Shown: piece by piece, positions 16,218 through 24,818 of the stretch
Layout: every line of letters starts with the position of its first letter
Numbering within the stretch: the stretch's first letter is position 1
Assembly (NCBI GenBank): GCA_012517255.1
Contig: JAAYVH010000298.1
Location: 1-36,247, forward strand
Length of the DNA: 36,247 bases
Direction of reading: 5' to 3'
From: Chthonomonadales bacterium
GTDB taxonomy: Bacteria; Armatimonadota; Chthonomonadetes; Chthonomonadales; CAJBBX01
Notes under the pieces: generated by a model
The model's database searches: none
Seen by the model: the letters and a program-made list of their open reading frames with translations, nothing else
Told to the model about the DNA's origin: nothing
Made by a program: the position numbers and the translations under genes

Positions 16218-17543
16218 TCAGTTCCTGGTCGGCATGCGCTCAGTAAGCGGGATCTTGCCGGCGATCATTCGGGTCGCCTGGCCCACCAGCCACAGGTAGT
16301 GATCCGACGGCAGTCCCTCGTAGGTCAGGAAGCTTGTTCCGCCGGTGTTGGGCGGATCGTTGGTGCACTTGAAGATGGCCGTGCCCTCGTCCACCTCGTC
16401 GAACATAGCCTGATAGACCATGGTTGCGCCTGCGCGCCGTGCCGCGACATACTGCGCCCACAGGAATGCGCCGCCCCGCCGCGGTATCTGGTCCTGCGGG
16501 CTGTCGGGCTTCATGTTGTGCCAGCTGAAGCCGGGGAAGACCACCGGCATGTACTCCACATGGCGCTCGCGGCACCATGCCATGTCCGGCTCGAAGATCA
16601 TGCGACCGAACCGCGCGGCGTCTTCGACCGTGCCGAACCGGCCCACCATCCACGGGCTGACGATGTCGGCTGCTGCGATGAGCCTGTGCAAGAGCGGATC
16701 GGCCACGGCATCGTTCTTCAGCTCGCGCCAGTACGTCGGAACCCCCAGCATCACGGTGCAGCCGCCATACTTCGGATCGTTCTTGAGGAAGTCCACGAGA
16801 TCGAGCCCCTCCTGCAACGTGTAGCGGCGACCGTCGCTGAACCCGAAGCCCCACACCGCGACGACCGGCTTTCCTCGGTGCCGGAGGTATGCCGGATCGG
16901 CAGTGATGCGCATGCGCTCGACGAGCAGTCGCCAGTCCTCCTTCACCCGATCCATCTGTCCCGCACCCATCCCCGAGAGGTCATACATGACGGCATAGGC
17001 CCGGCCATACCGATTGGCGCCCTCGCGGCAATGCCCGAGCACGGTCGTTGCCTGGCGGAGGCCCAGAGCGTGAAACGTCTCGCCGGCGAACCGCTGCACG
17101 AACACGCCATCCAGTCCGTGCTCCTTCATCCATCGGAAGTGCCGCAGGACCGTCTTCATGTTGAAGGAGCTGAACACCTGAGCGACCCTGCCATCGGCGT
17201 GCCGGAAGGCGGTGTCATACCGCTCGTCGGCGTCGAGTTCCGACATGTCGGGCCAGAAGTCCACTGTGGCCGTGCCGGGGCGCATGTCGCCGCGGCCCCA
17301 GTGGAACCAACCGCGTCCTGATCCGTCGCCCGGGGCAGTGAACCAGCCCTGATAGCCGCTCATGACCTTGCCGGCGAGAGTGGTCCGATCGACGCCTGCG
17401 GCGGATGGGCCGGAATAGGGTCGCATGGTGGCGGCGATCACCTGTTCGCGGTCTGGCTGCTGGCTCACGGCGACCCCCACGCAGGCAGAGGCGAGTGTGC
17501 CGAAGGCCAGAACCGGAAACGCCAGTCGGGGCAGCGCATCCAT
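16218..17543 (-). CDS. Secreted GH71/GH99-like glycosidase family protein
   Basis: The 441-residue product has an N-terminal hydrophobic export signal (LAFPVLAFGTLASAC; a lipoprotein Cys is possible but the box is weak). It then carries the signature KVMSGYQGWFTAPGDGSGRGWFHW typical of GH71/GH99-like proteins that act on alpha-glucans, alpha-mannans or related polymers. The barrel continues with DMSELD, SSFNMKTVLRHFRWMKEHGLDGVFVQRF, RGKPVVAVWGFGF and MVYQAMFDEVDEGTAIF, whose acidic residues are candidates for catalysis. The ATG at 17543 follows AGGGAG by 6 bases. The upstream AAA+ fusion gene stops at 17545 (TGA, one base, ATG), so translation of the two is probably coupled. Confidence 0.87.
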   Translation of the reverse strand: MDALPRLAFPVLAFGTLASACVGVAVSQQPDREQVIAATMRPYSGPSAAGVDRTTLAGKVMSGYQGWFTAPGDGSGRGWFHWGRGDMRPGTATVDFWPDMSELDADERYDTAFRHADGRVAQVFSSFNMKTVLRHFRWMKEHGLDGVFVQRFAGETFHALGLRQATTVLGHCREGANRYGRAYAVMYDLSGMGAGQMDRVKEDWRLLVERMRITADPAYLRHRGKPVVAVWGFGFSDGRRYTLQEGLDLVDFLKNDPKYGGCTVMLGVPTYWRELKNDAVADPLLHRLIAAADIVSPWMVGRFGTVEDAARFGRMIFEPDMAWCRERHVEYMPVVFPGFSWHNMKPDSPQDQIPRRGGAFLWAQYVAARRAGATMVYQAMFDEVDEGTAIFKCTNDPPNTGGTSFLTYEGLPSDHYLWLVGQATRMIAGKIPLTERMPTRN

Positions 17544-17544
17544 A

Positions 17545-20500
17545 TCAGTCTCCCTCTTCGCTCTGGTTGAAATGAGCGCGACCATAGGCGAGCAGGAAGT
17601 CGTCTATGTCTCCCGCCAGGACCGCTTCGGTATCCTGCGTCTCCTGCCCCGTTCGCGGGTCGCTGACGCGCCGTGGTGCGTGCAGTGAATACGTGCGGAC
17701 GATCGGCGGCAGATCCTTGGCCCTGGGGGCGGCATCCTCACCATCCAGAGCAGCCATGTGGTCGAGGTTCAGGATCTCTGCGTCCGCCTCCGTCTGGCTG
17801 AGCCGTACCAGGGCGATCTGCGTGCGGCCGGAACCGTCGTCCGCGAGCTTGTGCAGTCCGGCCTCGCCCGCAAGGAGCGCCGCGGTTGCGGAACCCCGGA
17901 CGGTGATCACCGTCCGGGTGTGGCCCTGCTCTGTGAGCGCCGCCACCAGACCCTCTGGACGATCGATAGTCTCGATCTGCTTCCATGGCTTGTTCCCGCG
18001 ACGATGGGCTTCTGCGTCGAAGGCTGCAACGCTGATGGCATGTCCCTTACGCTGAGCATAGGCAGCGTACATGCCGATCAGCTTGATCGGCCACGCCGAC
18101 ATCATGCCATGCGCGGGATGGGATCCGACCGGCGAGATCTCCAGGCTCACCCTGTCCTCCCAGCCGTTGATCTCCGCGAGCATCTCGATCTCGAGGTAGT
18201 CGACGTTGCGACGGAGCTCGATCGTCGAAGCGACAAGCTCGCCCATGTAGGCATCGTTGTGCTCGCGACGACACATCACTGCGAGCTCCTCCAGATAGTC
18301 AGCCCGGTCGCGGAGTTGCTCGACGCGGCGGATTACGCGATCCGTTGCGTGCGCTTGCATCCATGTCTCTTGCTGCGACTCCGAGTCCACAAAGCCGGGC
18401 GCGCGCGTCTCCGCGAGCAGCGCTGACAGGCGGTCACGCAGTTCGCCCATCTGCTCGCCCTCATCCCACGCATGGAGCCGTCGCCGCAGGTCCCCCAGCA
18501 CATCAATCATCTCGTCGGAGCTCATGGCCACCGACGGGCGTTCCCCCTCGCCGGTGACCCGGTATCGCGTCGTCTCGATGGTCCGGGAGTCGACCAGCAC
18601 AGACCCATCCTTGACACGGAGCCGCACCAGGTCGTGGGGATCGGCGGGATGCTCGGCCAGACGCCGTGACAGCGGCAGGATGATGCGCTGCTCGATGGCC
18701 CGCTTCAGCGGACGCGCGCCGTACTCGACGTTGAAGCCCGTATCGAGCAGGAGCTCAAAGACATCCTCGTCGAGCGTGAGCGTGATCCCGCGGCGAGCAA
18801 TGCCCTCACGCTCGAGGAGCTTCCGCACCTCCGCCTCTGCGATCCTCAGCATCGCATCGCGATCGAGATGCCGGAACACAACGATCTTGTCGAGGCGGTT
18901 CACGAACTCGGGGCGGAAGTTCGACTCGACCACATGCCGGTAGTACCCTTCGATCGCAGTGAGACCCTCCGCCGGACGCAGCCCGAGCTTGCGTTGCTCT
19001 CGCGAGGAAGCTCCAAGGTTGCTCGTCATCACGACGATGGCGCTGCGGAAATCGGCGGTCCTGCCCGCAGCGTCGGTCAGGCGTCCTTCGCCGAGAACCT
19101 GCAGCATGATGTCGAAGATACTGCGGTCGGCTTTCTCGAACTCGTCCAGCAAGACCAGTGAGAACGGCTGCGAGCGAATGCGGGCGGTCAGCTCGCCCTC
19201 GGCGCGGCCATCCGCAGAGCCGATGAGCTTGCCGACGGTGAACGGCTCGGAATACTCGCTCATATCGAACCGGATCATGCGGTCCGGCGATCCGAAGAGG
19301 TAGGCAGCAATCTGCTTGGCCAACTCGGTCTTGCCGACACCGGTCGGCCCGACGAACATCAGGCATGCAAGGGGCTTGTCGGGATCGTTCAGTCCAGCCT
19401 TGATGACCGTGAGCAGATCCGCGACCGCCTGCACCGCATCGGGCTGTCCGATGACGCGCCGACCGATAGCCTCAGCAATCGAAGCCGTGCTCAGGCTCAC
19501 GTGATCCGACAGGATCATCTCGGGCAGTCCCGTGTACCGGGCGAAAGCGAGCGTGGCCGCCTTTCTGTCCAGCACCGGCGCCCGCGCCGATGCGCGTCGA
19601 GCTCCTTTCTGGGGCGACGATTGGTGCTGTCTCGCTGCGTCGAACGTGAGCTGTTCGAGGAACCGCACGGCCTTGCCAGGAAAGGCGCGATAGGGCTGGA
19701 ATCGCCGGCACAGATGATAGATCGCGTCAAAGATGCCCGGGTCAATGCGCACGGAATGCTGGCGCTCAAGATCGGCGGCGACCATACGGATAATGGACAG
19801 CGTGCTCTCCCGGTCGGGCTCTGCGATCTCCATGGTTCGGAACATGGCCGCAAACGACGGGTCGCGGTTGTCGAGGAAGCGGCGTCGTTCGTCGGTGGCT
19901 TCTCCTATGATGGTCACGGTGCCGTCGGCGAGGTAGGGCTTGAGGAACTGCGACATGTTCTGATCGGTCTTGTCGGTTCGGCCTGCGTCGAGCAGTCCGG
20001 CCACGTCGCGGATTACCAGGATGTGCCGCTCCTTGCGCACGGTCTCGAGTACCGAGTGCAGCCGCTCTTGCCACTGGCCGATATAGCAGCACCCGGCGAT
20101 CAGGTGATCGGGCGACGTCTCGTAGACCCTGCGGTTCTTGAGCTCGTCGGGGCAACGGCCTGCAGCGATGCGCCGCACGACCTCGTGGATGACGGCGCTC
20201 TTGCCGCACTCGGATCGTCCGGTGACCAGCACCGACGGCGATGACTTGCTCGACAGGGCGAGCAGCAGTTCCTCCACCTCGGCGCCGCGCCCGTAGGTTC
20301 GGCCAAGCCGCTTGTCGGCCGCCAGCGCCGTCAGGTCCGTGCCAACCTGTCGCAGATCGGCGCCCTGCTCCTGACCATCCGACGTCTTTTTCCTCGCAGC
20401 CGATGGAGTAACCGGCGTGAAGCTGACCTCCAGCTCGTCCAAATGCTCGTGCCTGACAGGCCGGAACTGAAGCAGCTGCTCTGGTGTCATATCGGCACAG

Positions 20501-20967
20501 ACGGCGAGAATCTCGCGCGCCGCAGCGATCCCGAGATCGTCGTCGGGATGCCAGTAGAACTGAAGTCCTTCGTCGCCAATGGCCGGGGCGATCACGAGCC
20601 GCTGGCCATCGGCGTCCGGCGGGTTGACGATCAGGCTCAACACGACGCTGATTGGCTCCTCGCGCCGCCTGCCATGGCGATTGGCAGGGCGGAACTCCAA
20701 CCTGACAGCGTCGAGTCCTTGCTCTGGCCAGTAGTTCGATGCCGCTCGGATCCATTCGGGATCGGCCCAAGGGAGCCACAGCTCGAGCGCTTCACGTATC
20801 TCGGACTTCACTTCCTCGAGCACGGGTCCGTAGGCCGCGAAGCGGGGCGACGCCGGATAGTCGTCGTAGTTACCGTCGATGGGAACGAACTTCGGCACGC
20901 CGGGTAGCGTGACCGTGTAGGTGCCCTGGTCAGTTCGACGGACATATAGACGGAACCGGAGTTTCAT
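17545..20967 (-). CDS. ClpB/ClpA-type double AAA+ ATPase fused to a GGQ-less release factor 2-like module
   Basis: The product has 1140 residues in one uninterrupted frame. Residues 1-210 form an N-domain I do not recognise, and there is no Clp_N repeat. AAA+ domain 1 has Walker A GRSECGKS (250-257) and a pore-loop-like AGCCYIGQWQERL (291-303), but its Walker B reads LVIRDV at 317-322 where ClpB has FIDE. AAA+ domain 2 has GPTGVGKT (540-547), intact LLDEFEKA (606-613), the FRPEFVNRLD finger region and sensor GARPLKR, but GRAEG replaces the aromatic GYVG pore loop. Residues about 821-1065 align with RF2 domains 1, 2 and 4 (RLSALLAETRAPGF, MYAAYAQRKGHAISV, GEAGLHKL), and 1089-1128 with the RF2 C-terminus (VRTYSLHAPRRVSDPRTG, AVLAGDIDDFLLAYG). 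The GGQ domain and the SPF anticodon motif are absent. The ATG at 20967 has only a weak ribosome binding site. The stop is coupled to the next gene. Confidence 0.85.
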   Translation of the reverse strand: MKLRFRLYVRRTDQGTYTVTLPGVPKFVPIDGNYDDYPASPRFAAYGPVLEEVKSEIREALELWLPWADPEWIRAASNYWPEQGLDAVRLEFRPANRHGRRREEPISVVLSLIVNPPDADGQRLVIAPAIGDEGLQFYWHPDDDLGIAAAREILAVCADMTPEQLLQFRPVRHEHLDELEVSFTPVTPSAARKKTSDGQEQGADLRQVGTDLTALAADKRLGRTYGRGAEVEELLLALSSKSSPSVLVTGRSECGKSAVIHEVVRRIAAGRCPDELKNRRVYETSPDHLIAGCCYIGQWQERLHSVLETVRKERHILVIRDVAGLLDAGRTDKTDQNMSQFLKPYLADGTVTIIGEATDERRRFLDNRDPSFAAMFRTMEIAEPDRESTLSIIRMVAADLERQHSVRIDPGIFDAIYHLCRRFQPYRAFPGKAVRFLEQLTFDAARQHQSSPQKGARRASARAPVLDRKAATLAFARYTGLPEMILSDHVSLSTASIAEAIGRRVIGQPDAVQAVADLLTVIKAGLNDPDKPLACLMFVGPTGVGKTELAKQIAAYLFGSPDRMIRFDMSEYSEPFTVGKLIGSADGRAEGELTARIRSQPFSLVLLDEFEKADRSIFDIMLQVLGEGRLTDAAGRTADFRSAIVVMTSNLGASSREQRKLGLRPAEGLTAIEGYYRHVVESNFRPEFVNRLDKIVVFRHLDRDAMLRIAEAEVRKLLEREGIARRGITLTLDEDVFELLLDTGFNVEYGARPLKRAIEQRIILPLSRRLAEHPADPHDLVRLRVKDGSVLVDSRTIETTRYRVTGEGERPSVAMSSDEMIDVLGDLRRRLHAWDEGEQMGELRDRLSALLAETRAPGFVDSESQQETWMQAHATDRVIRRVEQLRDRADYLEELAVMCRREHNDAYMGELVASTIELRRNVDYLEIEMLAEINGWEDRVSLEISPVGSHPAHGMMSAWPIKLIGMYAAYAQRKGHAISVAAFDAEAHRRGNKPWKQIETIDRPEGLVAALTEQGHTRTVITVRGSATAALLAGEAGLHKLADDGSGRTQIALVRLSQTEADAEILNLDHMAALDGEDAAPRAKDLPPIVRTYSLHAPRRVSDPRTGQETQDTEAVLAGDIDDFLLAYGRAHFNQSEEGD

Positions 20968-21376
20968 GATCGGCAAGCCTCGGTCTGGGTGATCGCATGG
21001 GCCTACGGCGGCACCATGGGAATGTACCACAGCCGAATGTCGTAGGCGGCGTCCTTCATCCGGCATCTCCGTAGTCGGTGGGTTCCGCCTTCGCGGGAAC
21101 GACGATGGGGCCCGGGAAGGACGGTTGAGACTCCGACAATGCTTGGGGCGAACCAACCGCGCGATACATTGTCACCGTGAACGCTACGTTCGGCCGGCGG
21201 TTGATTCGGCCCTACGGGCTGTCGGAGACCGCGCACCATGCCGAACTTCGATCCGCCCACGTCATCGTGGGTCCGAACACGGCGTGCCCGCGAACCGGAA
21301 CTGCGGCGACAGCAGGTACTCTAGCGACAGAGCATGTAGCAAGGCTAACGGCCACTCCCGGCAAGGAGTAGACAGC
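20968..21376. other. Divergent intergenic region carrying a repeat
   Basis: The 409-base gap between the AAA+ fusion gene and the metallophosphatase gene holds an interspersed repeat (described separately) in its middle. Near the right end is the AAGGAG ribosome binding site at 21363-21368. No strong sigma70-type promoter is evident for either gene. Confidence 0.5.
21085..21260. repeat. Interspersed repeat, copy 3
   Basis: The tract starts with TTCCGCCTTCGCGGGAAC, an imperfect hairpin related to the sequence at 32-48. It then has GGGGCGAACCAACCGCGC (about 21140-21157) and CGGCGGTTGATTCGGCCCTA (about 21195-21214), the inner motif and right edge of the elements at 139-345 and 677-789. It continues with GCGCACCATG and CCGCCCACGTCATCG, in the same order as after copy 1 (about 347-383). 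Confidence 0.7.
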
Positions 21377-23212
21377 ATGGATAGACACTTTGCGCAAAGA
21401 TCGCGGCGGCACGTTGTGGTCCTGGGCATTCTCCTTGCGACGCTGCCCACAGTATGCATCGGCGCTCCGCCCAGCCCAATCGCCTCGACCATCGAAACGA
21501 TCGTAACGCGGATGCGCTCGGAGCTGTCCATCGAGTCCCTCCTGAGCGCCGATGCCGCCACGGTGGAGCGATTCGTGACCGAGGCTGACCGCGACGTGCT
21601 CGGCACGCGCTACTGGTCCTTCACAGCCAGCGTCCCGTGCCGCGTGTTCGTCATGCGCCATACAGCTCAGGCGACGCCGCCTTTCTGGCTCGATGCGCGG
21701 GGCTTCACGAGAACCGATCTGCGCGTCCGCAACGAAGAGTATGAGTACGAGGTATGGCAGAAGGACTTCCCGGCCGGGCGTATCGGGCTCGGGATCAACG
21801 GCTTCGATCGGCACCGTCCCCACTACTTCGTCTGCGTCCAGCCGGCGCAGACCGGGTCCGCCTTGAGACTCTCAGAGTTCGATCCGCCCGGTCAGGTGTT
21901 GTCCACCATGCGCGAAGGGGCCAGCATCTACCACGACTGGCCTGACCTCGTGCTGACATCGGTGCCCGAGACCCTGAAAGGCGCCATCCTGCTGCCGACC
22001 ATTCGGGGCAGGGCGCGCGAAGCCCATCTGATCGGCGGTTTCCGAACGACGCCATTCCCAGCGTCAGGCAAGCCGGATCTCATTGCGCTCTCGTGGAGCG
22101 GCGATCCGCGGACGACTCAGACGGTGCAGTGGCGCACATTGGCATCGGTCAAGTCCGGCCGGTTGCGTTGGCGGCCTGCCCCCAGTCCTGTGGTCCGCGA
22201 TCCTCGCGTGAAGCGCAGGCAGGCGCAGGAAGCCTGGCGGACGGTAGCGGCAACGCACGAAGATCTCAGGGATGCCCGCATTCTGAACAACCCAGTCGTG
22301 CGACGGTTCACCGCCACGATCAGCGGCCTGCGCCCGGGCGTTGCCTACGAATACAGCGTGGGATCGCCGGGCGGGTCATGGAGCGCTCCGGCGACGTTCC
22401 GGACGGCGCCTGCGGCTCCTCGGAGCTTCTCGTTCGTATGGCTGAGCGACACGCACAATCGTCCGGACACGGCTCCCTTGCTGGAGCGCGCGCTGAAGAC
22501 CCATCCCGATGCCGCGTTCTGTGCCATCACGGGCGATCTCGTCGGCACTGGTCAGCATCGCGACGATTGGGATCAGTTCTTCACGCATGTCGGCTCCTTC
22601 GCTCGAACCCGACCTATCGTGCCCGCCATCGGCAACCACGACACGATTGACGGCCTCGGCGCCGGCCTCTACCTGGCGCACTTCGGGCTGCCTCGCAACG
22701 GCGCCCCGGGACTGCAGCCGGAGCGGTCCTACCACTTCACCTATGGCAACGCGCTCTTCGTCGTGCTCGATTGCACCGACTCCGTCGAGGCTCAGCGCCC
22801 ATGGCTGGAACGCGTATTGCGGGCGAGCAAGGTGACATGGAAGTTCGCGCTCTTCCACTTCCCGCCCTATGCGCTGAGCGAGGACTACCCGGATATCCAG
22901 CGCGAATGGTGCCCGCTCTTCGAGCGCTACGGCGTGGACCTCGTGCTGAGCGGGCACGTGCACCATCTCCAGCGCACCCACCCCATCCGGAACGGCAGGG
23001 TCGCGCCGCCTGGCGCGCGCGCCCCGATCTACATGACTACGGTCGCCGTCGGGCAAGGCAAGACGATTGATGCCGTCCCGTCCAACTCGGCGATCGCCAT
23101 GGAGCCCGGCCCGCCGCTCTATCACGCGTTCCGAATGACGCCGACGACGCTCACCATGGAATGCCGGGATGCGACGGGCCGAGTGTGGGACACGCTCACG
23201 CTGAGGAAGTGA
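21377..23212 (+). CDS. Secreted calcineurin-like metallophosphatase, purple acid phosphatase type
   Basis: The product has 611 residues. A signal peptide is present (VVVLGILLATLPTVCIGAP). The middle has a fibronectin-like domain typical of purple acid phosphatases (VQWRT..., ATISGLRPGVAYEYSVGSPGG, ATFRTAP). The catalytic metallophosphoesterase domain has all expected metal motifs: SDTH (D358, H360), GD at 387, GNHD (N420 to D422), FHFPPY and GHVHH (H527, H529). It should hydrolyse phosphate monoesters or diesters outside the cytoplasm; the substrate is unknown. The ATG at 21377 is 8 bases after AAGGAG. The stop at 23212 is followed after one base by the start of a cysteine phosphatase gene. 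Confidence 0.9.
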   Translation: MDRHFAQRSRRHVVVLGILLATLPTVCIGAPPSPIASTIETIVTRMRSELSIESLLSADAATVERFVTEADRDVLGTRYWSFTASVPCRVFVMRHTAQATPPFWLDARGFTRTDLRVRNEEYEYEVWQKDFPAGRIGLGINGFDRHRPHYFVCVQPAQTGSALRLSEFDPPGQVLSTMREGASIYHDWPDLVLTSVPETLKGAILLPTIRGRAREAHLIGGFRTTPFPASGKPDLIALSWSGDPRTTQTVQWRTLASVKSGRLRWRPAPSPVVRDPRVKRRQAQEAWRTVAATHEDLRDARILNNPVVRRFTATISGLRPGVAYEYSVGSPGGSWSAPATFRTAPAAPRSFSFVWLSDTHNRPDTAPLLERALKTHPDAAFCAITGDLVGTGQHRDDWDQFFTHVGSFARTRPIVPAIGNHDTIDGLGAGLYLAHFGLPRNGAPGLQPERSYHFTYGNALFVVLDCTDSVEAQRPWLERVLRASKVTWKFALFHFPPYALSEDYPDIQREWCPLFERYGVDLVLSGHVHHLQRTHPIRNGRVAPPGARAPIYMTTVAVGQGKTIDAVPSNSAIAMEPGPPLYHAFRMTPTTLTMECRDATGRVWDTLTLRK

Positions 23213-23213
23213 G

Positions 23214-23705
23214 ATGACCATCATCGGCAGCGTCACCGAGTCGGGGCCGCTGGAGCCGGACGTGTTGGGCGGGCCGCGCATGTGGTTTCTGGTGCTCAGT
23301 CGCCAGCGCGCGGCGCGAATCCGCCCAAACGTGCCGCATATCGTGATATCCATCACCGACCCGGGCACCCGCGAAGCCGCGCTCGCGGACAGTCCTCTGC
23401 GCATGGGTGTGCTCAGGCTGCAGTTCTGGGATGCATCCGAGCATGACAACTACGCGGACGTGCCGTCGGAGGAGCATGCGGCGGCCATTGTTGACTTTGT
23501 GCGGCGGCACCTATCCGATGCCGATCTGATCGTGACCCAGTGCGAGGCTGGCATCTCGCGATCTTCAGGAGTCGCCGCCGCCCTGTCGCGCTGGCTGAAC
23601 GGCCATGACGAGGAGTTCTTCCAGCGCTACATCCCCAATCGCCTGATATACAGGCTCATCCGGCGGGCTCTGGGCGACGACGCCGTCATGCTTCCGCGCC
23701 TCTGA
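23214..23705 (+). CDS. Dual-specificity/tyrosine phosphatase-like protein
   Basis: The 163-residue cytosolic protein has the CX5R phosphate loop CEAGISRSS (C110, R116) of the cysteine phosphatase superfamily. D73 or D78 in FWDASEHD could act as general acid. It lacks a signal peptide. The start codon lies one base after the metallophosphatase stop (TGA, G, ATG), so the two are translationally coupled, yet one is exported and the other is not. Likely substrates are phosphoproteins or small phosphoesters; the sequence does not decide. It converges on the UroD-like gene with a 24-base gap. Confidence 0.85.
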   Translation: MTIIGSVTESGPLEPDVLGGPRMWFLVLSRQRAARIRPNVPHIVISITDPGTREAALADSPLRMGVLRLQFWDASEHDNYADVPSEEHAAAIVDFVRRHLSDADLIVTQCEAGISRSSGVAAALSRWLNGHDEEFFQRYIPNRLIYRLIRRALGDDAVMLPRL

Positions 23706-23729
23706 GAGGCGCCGCGACTGCCCGGGATT

Positions 23730-24797
23730 TCACGCTCCGCAGTATGCCCGTTCGCCGTACTCCCGTCCGGCCCGGAACATGGCAAGAATGTTCTCGATGG
23801 GGATCCCGTCATGCAGCGAGTGATCGGATGCCAGCACATAGCCGCCGCCCGGCGCTGCTGTGGCGATGGCCTCTTGCACCTCCGCCGCGACCTCATCCGG
23901 AGTCCCGTAGGGCAAGGTCCGCGACGAATCGATGTTGCCGATCAGGCAGAAGTGCTTGCCGTGTTCGGCCTTCACTTGTGCGAGGTCCATGCCCGCGGTC
24001 CGCTGCAGCGGATGGATGGCGGCAATCTTCGTCTGGGCCAGATCGGGCAGGTAGTCGGTGATATGCCCGCACGAGTGCAGAAGGATGGGCGCACCCATCG
24101 AGGCGATGTGCTCGGTGATCTCGATCAGGTACGGCAGGTAGACCGACCGGAAATGGTCCAGCTTCAGAAAGCCGTGGGAGCTGTCGCCCAGATCCTCCGA
24201 CAGCCATAGCGCATCGCAGCCGGCTTCGACGCAGATGCGCGCGGCCTCCATGTTGTAGGCGTTGCTGATCCGGAAGACCTCGCGCAGCAGGTCCGGGTCG
24301 TCATAGAGCGCGAGGGCCATCCGCTCATATCCCATAAGGAGCCAGCACGTTGTGAAGGGACCGGCAACGCCTCCCGTGAGCGCCATGCCGTCGTTGGGCA
24401 GCGCGTGGAACGCCTCTATCTCGGAGGCGCGCCCCGGCAATGTCGGATCGGGCGGACGATACCGGTTCAGGGAGTCTCGATCGGCGATCGGATAGGCGAC
24501 GGGGGCGTCAATGGGCCATGAGCTCTCGTTGGTCCGATACGTCGTGCCCCACTCGTCAATGTAGGTGCTGCCGTCCAGATACTCGGGCTGGAAGCCGTTA
24601 AACCCTCCGAACGGAAGCCAGATGGCGTCATGGTCGAGCTTCAGCGCAAGGGCGACGGCGTCACGCGCGTTGTATGCCCCAGGCCGCCGCCCGATGAGCG
24701 CCTCGTAGAGCGGCTGCTGGAACAGGAAGTCGAACATCGGCACACGATCCGGCACGCCTCCGCCGACCGCCGTCAGGAATCGCTCTTTGCGTGTCAT
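23730..24797 (-). CDS. Uroporphyrinogen decarboxylase (URO-D) family methyltransferase-like protein
   Basis: The 355-residue barrel protein opens with MTRKERFLTAVGG and VPDRVP, as URO-D superfamily members do. It has HSCGH (H241, C243), of the kind that binds zinc in MtaA/CmuA-type corrinoid methyltransferases, which true heme-pathway HemE lacks. GNIDSSRTLPYG and ENILAMFRAGREYG are further family phrases. The ATG at 24797 follows GGAGG by 6 to 7 bases. It lies 21 bases after an O-methyltransferase gene in the same orientation, so the two probably form an operon. A methyl-transfer or demethylation role is inference; no corrinoid protein gene is seen nearby. Confidence 0.87.
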   Translation of the reverse strand: MTRKERFLTAVGGGVPDRVPMFDFLFQQPLYEALIGRRPGAYNARDAVALALKLDHDAIWLPFGGFNGFQPEYLDGSTYIDEWGTTYRTNESSWPIDAPVAYPIADRDSLNRYRPPDPTLPGRASEIEAFHALPNDGMALTGGVAGPFTTCWLLMGYERMALALYDDPDLLREVFRISNAYNMEAARICVEAGCDALWLSEDLGDSSHGFLKLDHFRSVYLPYLIEITEHIASMGAPILLHSCGHITDYLPDLAQTKIAAIHPLQRTAGMDLAQVKAEHGKHFCLIGNIDSSRTLPYGTPDEVAAEVQEAIATAAPGGGYVLASDHSLHDGIPIENILAMFRAGREYGERAYCGA

Positions 24798-24818
24798 GGG
24801 GTGCCTCCGGGCGTTCTT

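Noticed and set aside
23730-24797. Assignment as HemE (heme pathway uroporphyrinogen decarboxylase)
   Set aside because: The HSCGH metal-type motif and the overall divergence fit methyltransferase-type members of the superfamily, and no heme genes are nearby.
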